DNA of 64,000 nucleotides from Terriglobia bacterium (GTDB taxonomy: Bacteria; Acidobacteriota; Terriglobia; Acidiferrales; UBA7541): NCBI GenBank assembly GCA_020072785.1, contig JAIQGG010000002.1:1178001-1242000 (forward strand), read 5' to 3'. Shown here piece by piece: positions 7,995 through 16,147 of the stretch. The notes beneath the pieces were generated by a model, which was not told where the DNA came from, did not search any database, and saw only the letters and a program-made list of their open reading frames with translations. The position numbers and the translations under genes were made by a program. Numbering within the stretch: the stretch's first letter is position 1; each line of letters starts with the position of its first letter.

Positions 7995-8744
7995 ATGCCG
8001 GCCGATCTCCCCAAGACGGAAGAATCGCTCGCGGGCCGCGTGGCTCTGGTCACCGGAGCGGGCCGCCGCCTGGGCCGCGCCATCGCCCTGCGCCTGGCTC
8101 GCGAAGGCGCCGACGTCGTCCTGCACTACCGCGGCGCGGACGCCGCCGCGCGCGAAGCCGCCGCGGATATCGAGGCCCTGGGCCGCCGCGCGCTGCCTCT
8201 CTCCGCGGACCTGCGCCACCCTACGGAAATCCGCGGGCTCTTCGAGCTAGCCGCGCGGCACTTCGGCGGCCTGGACATCCTGGTCAACAATGCCGCCGTC
8301 TTCTTTCCCGCCAGCATCGAGACCGTCACCGAAGAGCATTGGGACACCGCGCTGGACACCAACCTGAAGGCGCAGTTCTTCTGCGCGCAGGCCGCCGCCC
8401 CGCTGCTGAAAGCGCGCCGCGGGGTGATCGTCAATTTTGCCTCCGTGGGCGGCCTGCTGCCCTGGCCGAATTACATCCCCTACAGCGTCTCGAAAGCCGG
8501 GGTGATCATGCTCACGCGCTGCCTGGCCCGCGCCCTGGCTCCGGAAGTCCGCGTCAACGCCATCGCCCCCGGCACCATCTCCATGCCCGGCGATCCCCCG
8601 GAGTGGGAAGCCGACTACATCCGCCAGGCCCCGCTGGGGCGCACCGGAACCCCCGAGGACATCGTCGCGGGCGTGCTCTTCCTGGTCCACGCCACCTTCA
8701 TGACCGGCCAGGTCCTGGCCGTGGACGGCGGCCGCTCCCTGTAG
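7995..8744 (+). CDS. SDR-family oxidoreductase (FabG/pteridine reductase-like)
   Basis: 249 aa classical short-chain dehydrogenase. Rossmann motif TGAGRRLG (residues 20-27), LVNNAA (96-101), catalytic Ser150, Tyr163 and Lys167 (YxxxK), and the C-terminal TGQVLAVDGGRSL. The Arg-Arg after TGAG and overall length resemble pteridine reductase/FolM-like SDRs, which reduce dihydrobiopterin or dihydrofolate with NADPH, but a general 3-ketoacyl reductase role is equally possible. Single gene; no clear ribosome site before the ATG at 7995. Confidence 0.8.
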   Translation: MPADLPKTEESLAGRVALVTGAGRRLGRAIALRLAREGADVVLHYRGADAAAREAAADIEALGRRALPLSADLRHPTEIRGLFELAARHFGGLDILVNNAAVFFPASIETVTEEHWDTALDTNLKAQFFCAQAAAPLLKARRGVIVNFASVGGLLPWPNYIPYSVSKAGVIMLTRCLARALAPEVRVNAIAPGTISMPGDPPEWEADYIRQAPLGRTGTPEDIVAGVLFLVHATFMTGQVLAVDGGRSL

Positions 8745-9094
8745 CGGCTGGTTTACCCTGCCATCGGAAGCGCCGGGCTCTTGCCCTGAGGGGAGTCAAA
8801 GAATGATCCCGGCACCTTCTGTACGTGTGACGGCGAAGCGTTTGTAGCACACCCCTCTAAGACTGGACAGGTAGTTTCGGTATGATTCGGGGCCTCCGAG
8901 AGCAAAGGAGGCGGCATGGCAAGCGAGAACGGGCTGGCGGAGCAGGGCAGCGGCGAATTAGCAGAATATTTGGGGGCAGAAGGGGGTGCACGAATGGCAT
9001 TTGGGGTGTATTGTATGTGTTCAGCGTATTGAACACTCGCTGGCTTTCGAAATTGGGCTTTGTGTAGCCCAAACTAAAGGGGTCAGACCAGGAC
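8745..9094. other. Intergenic region with repeat debris
   Basis: 350 bases between the SDR and aceE with no convincing gene. It contains a decayed copy of the palindromic repeat (8819-8841, minus orientation), and just before aceE the sequence AAAGGGGTCAGACC (9076-9089), a motif often seen at REP-type and RAYT-mobilised sequences. A short frame at 8882-9067 has no family resemblance and was not called. Confidence 0.45.
8819..8841 (-). repeat. Degenerate palindromic repeat copy
   Basis: CTGTACGTGTGACGGCGAAGCG matches the reverse strand of the repeat family (CTGTACGCGTGACCGCGAAGCG) with two changes, after which the other half of the palindrome is lost. Confidence 0.45.
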
Positions 9095-11773
9095 ATGAAC
9101 GATAGCGCCACAAAGCACCCGCTTTCCCCGGACGACGTAGAGATCCGCGAGTGGCTCGAGTCGCTGGACTCGGTCCTGAAGGCCAGCGGGCCGGAGGTCG
9201 CGCGGCAGATATTGGAGCGCCTGCGCACCCATGCGCACCTGGCCGGGGTGGAGATCCCCTTCACCGCGCGCACCGCGTACGCCAATACCATCCCCCCGCG
9301 CAACCAGCCGCTCTTTCCCGGGGACCAGGCCATCGAGCGGCGCATCAAGAGCCTGATCCGCTGGAACGCGCTGGCCATGGTGGTGCGCGCCAACCGCGTG
9401 GAGCACAACATCGGCGGGCACATCTCCACCTTCGCCTCCGCGGCCACGCTGTTCGAAGTCGGCTTCAATCACTTTTTCCGGGCGCGCAGCGACGAATTCG
9501 AGGGCGACACCGTCTATCTGCAGGGCCACGCCGCGCCGGGCATTTACGCCCGGGCGTTTCTCGAAGGGCGCCTCTCCGTGCAGCAAATGGAAAATTTCCG
9601 GCGCGAGATGAAGCCGGGCGGCGGGCTTTCTTCCTACCCCCATCCCTGGCTGATGCCGGATTTCTGGGAGTTTCCCACCGTTTCCATGGGCCTCAGCCCG
9701 ATCATGGCCATCTACCAGGCGCGCTTTAACCGCTACCTGGAGAACCGCGGGCTGAAGCCGGCGACCGACGCCAAGGTCTGGGCCTTCCTGGGCGATGGGG
9801 AAACGGACGAGCCGGAAACGCTGGGGGCCATCACGCTGGCCTCGCGCGAGAAGCTGGACAACCTGATCTTCGTGGTGAACTGCAACCTGCAGCGCCTGGA
9901 CGGCCCGGTGCGCGGCAACGGTCAGATCATTCAGGAGCTGGAAGCGGCCTTCCGCGGCGCGGGGTGGAACGTCATCAAGGTGCTGTGGGGAAGCGACTGG
10001 GACCCCATCTTCGAGCTGGACACCGACGGCCTGCTCATCCAGCGCATGGGCGAGACGGTGGACGGGGAATATCAGAAGCTGGTGGTGGCCACCGGCGCGT
10101 ATGTGCGTCAGAGTTTCTTCGGCTCCGACCCGCGCCTGCTCAAGCTGGTGGAGCCGCTCTCGGATGACACGCTGCGCCGTCTGCGTCTGGGCGGGCATGA
10201 TCCGCGCAAGGTGTACGCCGCGTACAAGGCGGCGGTGGAGCGCAAGGGCATGCCCACGGTGATCCTGGCGCGCACCATCAAGGGCTACGGGCTGGGGGAG
10301 AGCGGCGAGGGCAAGAACATCTCGCACCAGCAGAAGAAACTCAACGAAGAGGAACTGCGCGAATTCCGTTCGCGCTTCGGGATTCCCCTGAGCGATGACG
10401 ACGTCGCCGAGGCGCCGTTCTACCGCCCGCCGGAGGACAGCGCCGAAATCCAGTACCTGCGCGCGCGGCGCGCGGCCCTGGGCGGCTACGTGCCCAAGCG
10501 CAGCGTGCGGGCCAAGCCCATCGCGGCGCAGCAGGACGAGCTGTGGAAGGAATTCTACGAGGGCAGCGAGGGCCGGGAAGTTTCCACGACCATGGCCTTC
10601 GTGCGCATGCTCAACAAGATGCTGCGCGACCCGGAGATCGGCAAGCTGGTGGTGCCCATCGTGCCGGACGAGGCGCGCACTTTCGGCATGGAGTCGCTGT
10701 TCCGCCAGGTGGGCATCTACTCGAGCGTGGGGCAGCTCTACGAGCCGGTGGACGTGCACACGCTGCTTTATTACAAGGAAGCCAAAGACGGGCAGATTCT
10801 CGAAGAGGGCATCACCGAAGCGGGCTCGATGGCGTCGTTCATGGCCGCGGGCAGCGCCTACGCCACGCACGGCATCAACGCCATTCCGTTCTTCATTTTC
10901 TATTCCATGTTCGGCTTGCAGCGCATCAGCGACCTGATCTGGGCGGCGGCGGACATGCGCTGCCGCGGCTTCCTGCTCGGCGGCACCTCCGGGCGCACCA
11001 CCCTGGCGGGCGAGGGGTTGCAGCACCAGGACGGCAACAGCCACGTCCTCGCGCTGCCCATTCCCACGCTGCGCGCCTACGATCCGGCGTTTGCCTACGA
11101 GATCGCGGTCATTTTGCAGGATGGCATTCGCCGCATGTACAAGGACGGCGAGAGCTGCTTCTACTACATCACGGTGATGAACGAGCCCTATGCCATGCCC
11201 GCGATGCCCGGCGACGTGCGCGAGGGCATCCTCAAGGGCATGTACCGCTTCCGCGCGTCGGAGAAGAAGAACGCCAAGCTGCGCGCGCAGCTCTTCGGCA
11301 GCGGCGCGATCCTGCGCGAGGTCCTGCAGGCGCAGGAGCTGCTCGAAGAAAAATTCGGCGTGGCCGCCGACGTCTGGAGCGTAACCAGCTACAAGGCGCT
11401 GTACATGGACGGCCTGGAGGCCGAGCGCTGGAACATGCTGCATCCGGCTGAGAAGCCGCGGGTGCCGTATGTCACGGCAAATCTGGCCAGTGCGCCGGGC
11501 GTGCTGGTGGCGGCTACCGACTACCTGAAGGCTCTGCCCAATCTGGTAAGCAAATGGATGCCGCGGCGCCTGGCCTCGCTGGGCACCGACGGCTTCGGCC
11601 GCAGCGAAGGCCGCGCGTCGCTGCGCGACTTCTTCGAAGTGGACGCCAAGCACGTGGCCTACGCCACGCTGGTCGAGCTGTTCCGCGAAGGGCAGATCGA
11701 GCGCGGGCTGCTCGAAAAAGCGGCGCGGGACCTGGGCATCAACCCCGGCAAGCGCGACCCGATGACCACGTAG
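9095..11773 (+). CDS. aceE: Pyruvate dehydrogenase E1 component, homodimeric type
   Basis: 892 aa, full length for the single-chain E1 of Gram-negative bacteria. It carries the HNIGGHISTFASAATL region, the ThDP/Mg motif GDGETDEPE (from residue 233) through NCNLQ (264), and C-terminal E1 sequences such as LGGTSGRTTLAGEGLQHQDG. E1 decarboxylates pyruvate and loads acetyl onto the lipoyl groups of E2, feeding acetyl-CoA. No aceF or lpd is adjacent, so E2 and E3 must be elsewhere. The ATG at 9095 is preceded by CCAGGA. Confidence 0.96.
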   Translation: MNDSATKHPLSPDDVEIREWLESLDSVLKASGPEVARQILERLRTHAHLAGVEIPFTARTAYANTIPPRNQPLFPGDQAIERRIKSLIRWNALAMVVRANRVEHNIGGHISTFASAATLFEVGFNHFFRARSDEFEGDTVYLQGHAAPGIYARAFLEGRLSVQQMENFRREMKPGGGLSSYPHPWLMPDFWEFPTVSMGLSPIMAIYQARFNRYLENRGLKPATDAKVWAFLGDGETDEPETLGAITLASREKLDNLIFVVNCNLQRLDGPVRGNGQIIQELEAAFRGAGWNVIKVLWGSDWDPIFELDTDGLLIQRMGETVDGEYQKLVVATGAYVRQSFFGSDPRLLKLVEPLSDDTLRRLRLGGHDPRKVYAAYKAAVERKGMPTVILARTIKGYGLGESGEGKNISHQQKKLNEEELREFRSRFGIPLSDDDVAEAPFYRPPEDSAEIQYLRARRAALGGYVPKRSVRAKPIAAQQDELWKEFYEGSEGREVSTTMAFVRMLNKMLRDPEIGKLVVPIVPDEARTFGMESLFRQVGIYSSVGQLYEPVDVHTLLYYKEAKDGQILEEGITEAGSMASFMAAGSAYATHGINAIPFFIFYSMFGLQRISDLIWAAADMRCRGFLLGGTSGRTTLAGEGLQHQDGNSHVLALPIPTLRAYDPAFAYEIAVILQDGIRRMYKDGESCFYYITVMNEPYAMPAMPGDVREGILKGMYRFRASEKKNAKLRAQLFGSGAILREVLQAQELLEEKFGVAADVWSVTSYKALYMDGLEAERWNMLHPAEKPRVPYVTANLASAPGVLVAATDYLKALPNLVSKWMPRRLASLGTDGFGRSEGRASLRDFFEVDAKHVAYATLVELFREGQIERGLLEKAARDLGINPGKRDPMTT

Positions 11774-11815
11774 CGGGCTCTTCGGAATGACCGGGGCAGG
11801 TAGTGAGGAAGGAAT

Positions 11816-12241
11816 TCATGCTTCCTGGGCGAGGATTTCGGCCGGCTTGATGCGCCCGGTGGCAAGATTGGCGATGAGCGCTCGGTTCGCCGCCAGGAAA
11901 TCGTAGCTGCCCAGTTCCTTCGGCAGGGCCCAGGCAATCTGCTCGAATACCCGGGGAGCGATCTCCCGCTCTTCAATCGCCACCGCAAAAAACCGTATCT
12001 CCAGCGGTTCCGACTGCGCCGCGTAGGTGTGTTGCACGCGGGCGATCTCCCGGCTCTTGCGCAGGGTGACGCCCAGCTCCTCGCGCAGCTCGCGCGCCAG
12101 CGCCGCCTCCGGCTCTTCCCCCGGGCGCACCTTGCCGCCGGGGAATTCCCACTTGAGCGGAGAGCTGTCCGTCTTGCGCCGCTGCCCGATGAGCAGTCGC
12201 CGGTCCTCGCGCTCGATCACCGCCGCAACGACGAGGATCAT
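11816..12241 (-). CDS. mutT: MutT-like Nudix hydrolase (8-oxo-dGTP diphosphatase)
   Basis: 141 aa. The Nudix box G-x5-E-x7-RELxEELG is complete (GGKVRPGEEPEAALARELRE, about residues 37-56, continuing ELGV). Short length, the start MILVVAAVIEREDRRLLIGQR and the ending SYDFLAANRALI match MutT/CTP pyrophosphohydrolase proteins that cleanse oxidised nucleotides. Its ATG overlaps the stop of the upstream binding-protein gene (ATGA), so the two are translationally coupled. Confidence 0.88.
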   Translation of the reverse strand: MILVVAAVIEREDRRLLIGQRRKTDSSPLKWEFPGGKVRPGEEPEAALARELREELGVTLRKSREIARVQHTYAAQSEPLEIRFFAVAIEEREIAPRVFEQIAWALPKELGSYDFLAANRALIANLATGRIKPAEILAQEA

Positions 12242-13026
12242 GCGCGCGCCTGCCGCGCCGGAAGCTGCTGCAGGATGCGGGAGAGTTCGCGCGCGCCAGC
12301 GAGCAGCGGCGGCCCCGGCGTGTTCAGCAGCTCGTCGGAAATGACATAGACGCGTTTGTCGCGGATCGCGGGGAGGTCTTTCCAGGCCGCCACGGCATAA
12401 GCCTTTTCCGGCTTGGCCTTTGCGCCGGTAGCGGCCCAGGCCAAAACTATTACCTCGGGTTGCGCTTCGGCTACCTGCGCGTCGGTGACGCGCTGTCCCG
12501 CGGGGACGGCCATCGCGCCGCCGGCGATTTTCACCATCTCGGCCACCCAGGGCGGGGAACTGATGCGCGGATTGGGCCAGGACTCGCAATAGACCCGCGG
12601 GCGGTGCTTGACGCGCTGGGATTTCTTCGCCAGGGTGGCGAATTCGCGGCGCATTTGCGCGGCAAGTTTATCAGCAGCGGCCGCGCGGTCCACGATGCGC
12701 CCGAGCAGGCGGATGTCGCTCTCTATGCCGGCGAGCGAGCGCGGATTCATGGCTAGAAAGGTGAGGGGGTGCTCCAGCAGCCTGGCCACGGTCTCCTGTT
12801 TGTAGGGCACCGAGCCGATCACCAGCGTCGGGTGGAGCGCGAGAAGCTCTGCGGGATCGCCCGACCAGCAGTCGCCGACCTGCGGCAAGTGGCCGACGGC
12901 CGCGACCTCCTTGCACCACGGGGTAACGCCGACGAGGAGTATCTTCGCGCCGATGGCGCACAGAATGGAAGTGGCGCTGGGCGCCAGGGAGATGATCCGC
13001 ATCTTCTTGCGCTGAGGAATTTTCAT
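12238..13026 (-). CDS. BtuF-like cobalamin/haem-type binding protein
   Basis: 262 aa Periplasmic-binding-protein fold of the FecB/BtuF family: SLAPSATSILCAIG at the start, then VGVTPWC, LHPTLVIGS, and VYCESWPNPRISSPPWVAEMVKIAGG in the second lobe. Such proteins bind vitamin B12, haem or iron chelates for ABC import. No signal peptide is visible (the N-terminus is MKIPQRKKMRIISLAP), and no permease or ATPase gene is adjacent, so it may be a cytoplasmic binding protein or an orphan of a B12 salvage set. It overlaps mutT by four bases. Confidence 0.75.
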   Translation of the reverse strand: MKIPQRKKMRIISLAPSATSILCAIGAKILLVGVTPWCKEVAAVGHLPQVGDCWSGDPAELLALHPTLVIGSVPYKQETVARLLEHPLTFLAMNPRSLAGIESDIRLLGRIVDRAAAADKLAAQMRREFATLAKKSQRVKHRPRVYCESWPNPRISSPPWVAEMVKIAGGAMAVPAGQRVTDAQVAEAQPEVIVLAWAATGAKAKPEKAYAVAAWKDLPAIRDKRVYVISDELLNTPGPPLLAGARELSRILQQLPARQARA

Positions 13027-13102
13027 TGTTCCCGAAGTTCATAGTAGACTGCCCCCGGCCAGGGAGCAATCATGGTCCCGGCATCTTGTGGAGGTCTTTC
13101 CC

Positions 13103-14143
13103 ATGCGTAGAATCCTGTCGTTCGCGCTGCTTGCCGCAGTGCTCACGTGTGGAGCATTCACCGCAGCCGCCCAGCAGGCGCCGCCTGCACCGCAAACCGT
13201 TTACTATGAGGGCAGGCTCGAGAACGTGAAATACGTGTACGGCGTGGCGCCGCCGGTGGCGCACGTGCGCCCCGGCGACACGATCGACGCCACGACGCTG
13301 GATGCGTTTGGCAACGCCATCCAGAAGCCGGGCGACACTCTGGCGCTGGTGAAGGGCGACAACCCGCTCACTGGCCCCTTCTACATCGAAGGGGCGGAGC
13401 CGGGGGACACGCTGGTGGTGCACATCCTCGACGTGCTGCTCACGAGCCGGCAGGGAATCGGCGCGACGGTTCCCCTTTTTGGCGCGCTGAACGCCACCAG
13501 TTATACGGCCATGCTGCATCCCCCGCTGCCGGAACGCGTCTGGTTCTATCCGCTGGACCCGGCCACCAACACGGCGACGTTTCAGGCGTTGGATTCCAAA
13601 TTCACGGCGAAGATTGCGCTGCATCCGTTTCTGGGCTGTATCGGAGTGGCGCCGGCCGGCGGAGAGGCGCGCAGTTCGATCGTTCCGGCGGAGTTCGGCG
13701 GGAACATGGACGCTCCCGAAGCTTCCGCGGGCAATACGTTGTATCTGCCGGTGAACGTTTCCGGCGCGCTGCTCTATTTCGGGGACGGGCACGCGGCCAT
13801 GGGCGATGGGGAGATTGCCGGGACGGCCATCGAAGTGCCTCTCCGCGTGCGCTTGCAGGTGGAGCTGCGCAAAGGGAAGAGCATCAACTGGCCGCGCTTC
13901 GAGAACGAGCGGGAGATCATGACCACGGGGATCTACCGTCCGTTGGACGATGCGGTGCGCATTGCATTTACCGAACTGGTCGGCTGGATGCACGCGGACT
14001 ACGGGCTCTCCGAGCAAGACGCCTACGAGCTGCTTTCGAAAACGGCGAAGGTCCGGCTGGCGGAGATGGTGGATCCCAACTACGTGATCGTGGCGTCCAT
14101 CGAGAAGAAATACCTGCCGGCGAAGAAAACCACAGCCCCCTAA
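13103..14143 (+). CDS. Acetamidase/formamidase (FmdA) family protein, exported
   Basis: 346 aa with a signal peptide (MRRILSFALLAAVLTCGAFT). The FmdA_AmdA beta-fold is visible: HVRPGDTIDATTLDAF, GPFYIEGAEPGDTLVVHILDV, LHPFLGCIGVAPAGG, FGGNMD, and LLYFGDGHAAMGDGEIAGTAIE with conserved Gly, Asp and His. Family members hydrolyse short amides to ammonia and acid. The ATG at 13103 follows GGAGG by eight bases. Export to the periplasm is unusual for a formamidase but common in this subgroup. Monocistronic and divergent from the BtuF-like gene. Confidence 0.85.
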   Translation: MRRILSFALLAAVLTCGAFTAAAQQAPPAPQTVYYEGRLENVKYVYGVAPPVAHVRPGDTIDATTLDAFGNAIQKPGDTLALVKGDNPLTGPFYIEGAEPGDTLVVHILDVLLTSRQGIGATVPLFGALNATSYTAMLHPPLPERVWFYPLDPATNTATFQALDSKFTAKIALHPFLGCIGVAPAGGEARSSIVPAEFGGNMDAPEASAGNTLYLPVNVSGALLYFGDGHAAMGDGEIAGTAIEVPLRVRLQVELRKGKSINWPRFENEREIMTTGIYRPLDDAVRIAFTELVGWMHADYGLSEQDAYELLSKTAKVRLAEMVDPNYVIVASIEKKYLPAKKTTAP

Positions 14144-14193
14144 AAGCCATGAGCCGGCCACCGCGGCGCATTGCGGTTTTCCGCGGGCGTTGC

Positions 14194-14199
14194 CATACT
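14194..14199 (+). promoter_or_regulatory. Probable -10 element for a leaderless mRNA
   Basis: CATACT ends seven bases before the ATG at 14207, leaving no room for a ribosome-binding site. Same spacing as TATACT before the gene at 20632. Confidence 0.35.
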
Positions 14200-14206
14200 T
14201 TGCGCG

Positions 14207-14563
14207 ATGTACAGCCACGCCGTTCTCGACCATTTCAAGAACCCGCGCAACGCGGGGGAATTGCCCGGCGCGACGGCCACCGCCGAAATGAGCAATCCCG
14301 TGTGCGGGGATGTCCTGCGGCTGGCGGTGCGCGTCGAACAGGGGCGGTTCGCGGAGGTGCGTTTTTTGTGCCGCGGTTGCACCACGGCCATCGCCTGCGG
14401 TTCCTTCCTGACGGAGCGGCTGGCGGGGAGAGAGCTTGCCGAGTGCCGCGGGATCACCGCGGAAGAGATTTCCGAGGCGTTGGGCGGTTTGCCGAGCGCG
14501 ACGTTTCACGCCGCGCAGCTTGCTGCGGAGGCGCTGGCGGCGCTGTTTGCGCAGATGCGCTGA
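14207..14563 (+). CDS. NifU/IscU N-terminal-like protein lacking the third Cys
   Basis: 118 aa starting MYSHAVLDHFKNPRNAGELP, the hallmark start of IscU/SufU/NifU-N scaffolds that assemble Fe-S clusters. The first cysteine (NPVCGD) and the second (CRGCTTAIACGS, with extra Cys) are kept, but where scaffolds have HCS before an LAxxAL helix this protein reads HAAQLAAEAL, so the third ligand Cys is missing. It may be a carrier, a regulator or a scaffold using another ligand. No iscS, iscA or ferredoxin gene is nearby. The start is ATG at 14207 behind a -10-like site. Confidence 0.8.
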   Translation: MYSHAVLDHFKNPRNAGELPGATATAEMSNPVCGDVLRLAVRVEQGRFAEVRFLCRGCTTAIACGSFLTERLAGRELAECRGITAEEISEALGGLPSATFHAAQLAAEALAALFAQMR

Positions 14564-14612
14564 GCCCGGCCGCGCGCAAATCCTTGCCGCCAAAATTCTT
14601 CGAAACTATGTT

Positions 14613-15200
14613 CTAGAGATCGCCGCTCAGCTTTTTCAGCGCTTCGGGATCGTTGAGGTTGAGGAGGATGCCCTCTTCGTTGGTGGGGACTTCGGCGATC
14701 TCCGTTTTATGGGCCCAGACCACGGAGCGGGCGCCCTGGTCGAGGGGCGCGGCGAGCAGTTCGGGGTACAGCGCGGCGGAAAAAATCACGGGGTGTCCGC
14801 GGCGGCCCAGGTAGGTGGGCAGAACGATGGCGGCGCGCGTGGTGTAGAAGCTCTTGATCAGGTCGGCGATGAGATCCGCGGTGATCAGCGGGTGATCCAC
14901 CAGGCACAGGAGCATGCCCTCGGTGGCTCCCGCGGGGAGGCTGCGCAGGGCCTCCTGGATGGAAGACAACTGACCCTTGCGCCAGTTCTCATTGATGACG
15001 ACTTCGGCGGGATCGAGGGCCACGCTCCGCGTGATGGCCGCCGAATGCGCTCCGAGGACGACGCGGCGGATTCCGATCTTGGGATGGCGGGTGATGTCGA
15101 GGAGGTGCTGCAGGAACGGGCGCCCTTGATAGGGAAGCAGGGCCTTGGGGGAGCCCATGCGGCGGGATTCTCCGCCGGAGAGGATGACGGCGGCGAGCAT
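14613..15200 (-). CDS. MobA-like NTP transferase (MocA/CoxI-associated type)
   Basis: 195 aa nucleotidyltransferase. The signature LSGGESRRMGSPKALL (residues 7-22) binds NTP, and VDHPLI (residues 100-105) carries the metal-binding Asp. Proteins of this type (MocA, YgfJ) add CMP to molybdopterin to make the cytosine dinucleotide cofactor of xanthine-dehydrogenase-family enzymes. It is nine bases downstream of xdhC, so the pair is an operon for Mo-hydroxylase maturation. No Mo-hydroxylase gene lies in the window. Confidence 0.82.
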   Translation of the reverse strand: MLAAVILSGGESRRMGSPKALLPYQGRPFLQHLLDITRHPKIGIRRVVLGAHSAAITRSVALDPAEVVINENWRKGQLSSIQEALRSLPAGATEGMLLCLVDHPLITADLIADLIKSFYTTRAAIVLPTYLGRRGHPVIFSAALYPELLAAPLDQGARSVVWAHKTEIAEVPTNEEGILLNLNDPEALKKLSGDL

Positions 15201-15209
15201 AATTGCCTT

Positions 15210-16034
15210 TCAGCCGGCGAGTGCGGTCTTGCCCGTATCCAGAGAAACTTTTTTGTGCTTCAGGCCGGCGGCGTTGCGCCGGACGGCGATCAGCTCCGCA
15301 GTGATGCTGATGGCGATCTCCTCCGGGGAGAGCGCGCCGATCTCCAGGCCCATGGGGGCGAAAACGCGCTCGAACTCCTGCGGGCGGAAGCCCTCTTTTT
15401 CGAGCGCCTGGTAGACGGAAAGCACCTTGCGCTTGCTGCCGATCATGCCGATGTAGCGGGCTTCGGTGCGCACGGCCCAGGCCAGGCAGCGCATGTCTTC
15501 TTTGTGGCCGCGGGTGACGATGACCAGGTAGCTGGAGGCGTTGGGCTGGAGCTTGGCAAAAGCATCGTCGTAGCTGGTGTAGATCTCGCCGGCCATGGGG
15601 AAGCGCTGGGCGTTGGCGAACTGCTCGCGGTCGTCGATGACGCCCACGGCAAAACCCGCGGCCTGCACCGCCTGGGCCAGGGCCATGGAGACGTGGCCGC
15701 CGCCGAAAAGATAGACGGCAGGTTGCGGCAGAATGGGCTCCACAAAAACCTCCAGGGTGCCGCCGCAGATCAGGCCGTTGTCGTAGTTGGCGTCGTGGTT
15801 GAGGTTAAAGACCATCTTGCGCGGCGTTTCTTTCTGCATGACCTCGCGCGCCGCGGCCCACACGTCGGCCTCCACGCAGCCGCCGCCGATGGTGCCGGCG
15901 ATGGAACCGTCCTCGCGCACCAGCATGCGCGAGCTCTCGTAGCTGGGGATAGAGCCGTTGGTGTGCACGATGGTGGCCAGCGCCCCGCGCTTGCCCTCGC
16001 GCCGCAGCTTTATGACTTCTTCGAACAGGTCCAT
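15210..16034 (-). CDS. XdhC/CoxI family Mo-enzyme maturation protein
   Basis: 274 aa. The N-terminal XdhC_CoxI domain shows GSIPSYESSRMLV and IAGTIGGGCVEADV; the C-terminal Rossmann domain shows VYLFGGGHVSMALAQA and ARYIGMIGSKRKV. XdhC binds the molybdenum cofactor, protects its sulfurated form and inserts it into xanthine dehydrogenase or related hydroxylases. The ATG at 16034 (MDLFEEV) fits the family; longer readings add an unconserved leader. Operon with the MocA-like gene. Confidence 0.88.
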   Translation of the reverse strand: MDLFEEVIKLRREGKRGALATIVHTNGSIPSYESSRMLVREDGSIAGTIGGGCVEADVWAAAREVMQKETPRKMVFNLNHDANYDNGLICGGTLEVFVEPILPQPAVYLFGGGHVSMALAQAVQAAGFAVGVIDDREQFANAQRFPMAGEIYTSYDDAFAKLQPNASSYLVIVTRGHKEDMRCLAWAVRTEARYIGMIGSKRKVLSVYQALEKEGFRPQEFERVFAPMGLEIGALSPEEIAISITAELIAVRRNAAGLKHKKVSLDTGKTALAG

Positions 16035-16147
16035 GGGTATTCCAATCTTCAGCCTACGGCGCACGCTGGCGGGTGTCAACGCGCGGGTTTCTGGACACGC
16101 CTGCTTCGCGGTGCTACCGTAAATTCCATTTTACGCCAGGAGTGCCC

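Noticed and set aside
8882-9067. Small gene of 61 codons before aceE
   Set aside because: Translation is Arg/Gly-rich without family resemblance or a ribosome site; region looks like repeat debris.
9083-11653. Very long minus-strand open frame (856 codons) opposite aceE
   Set aside because: Its composition is His/Arg/Ala-rich with no domain; it is the mirror of high-GC codon use in aceE.
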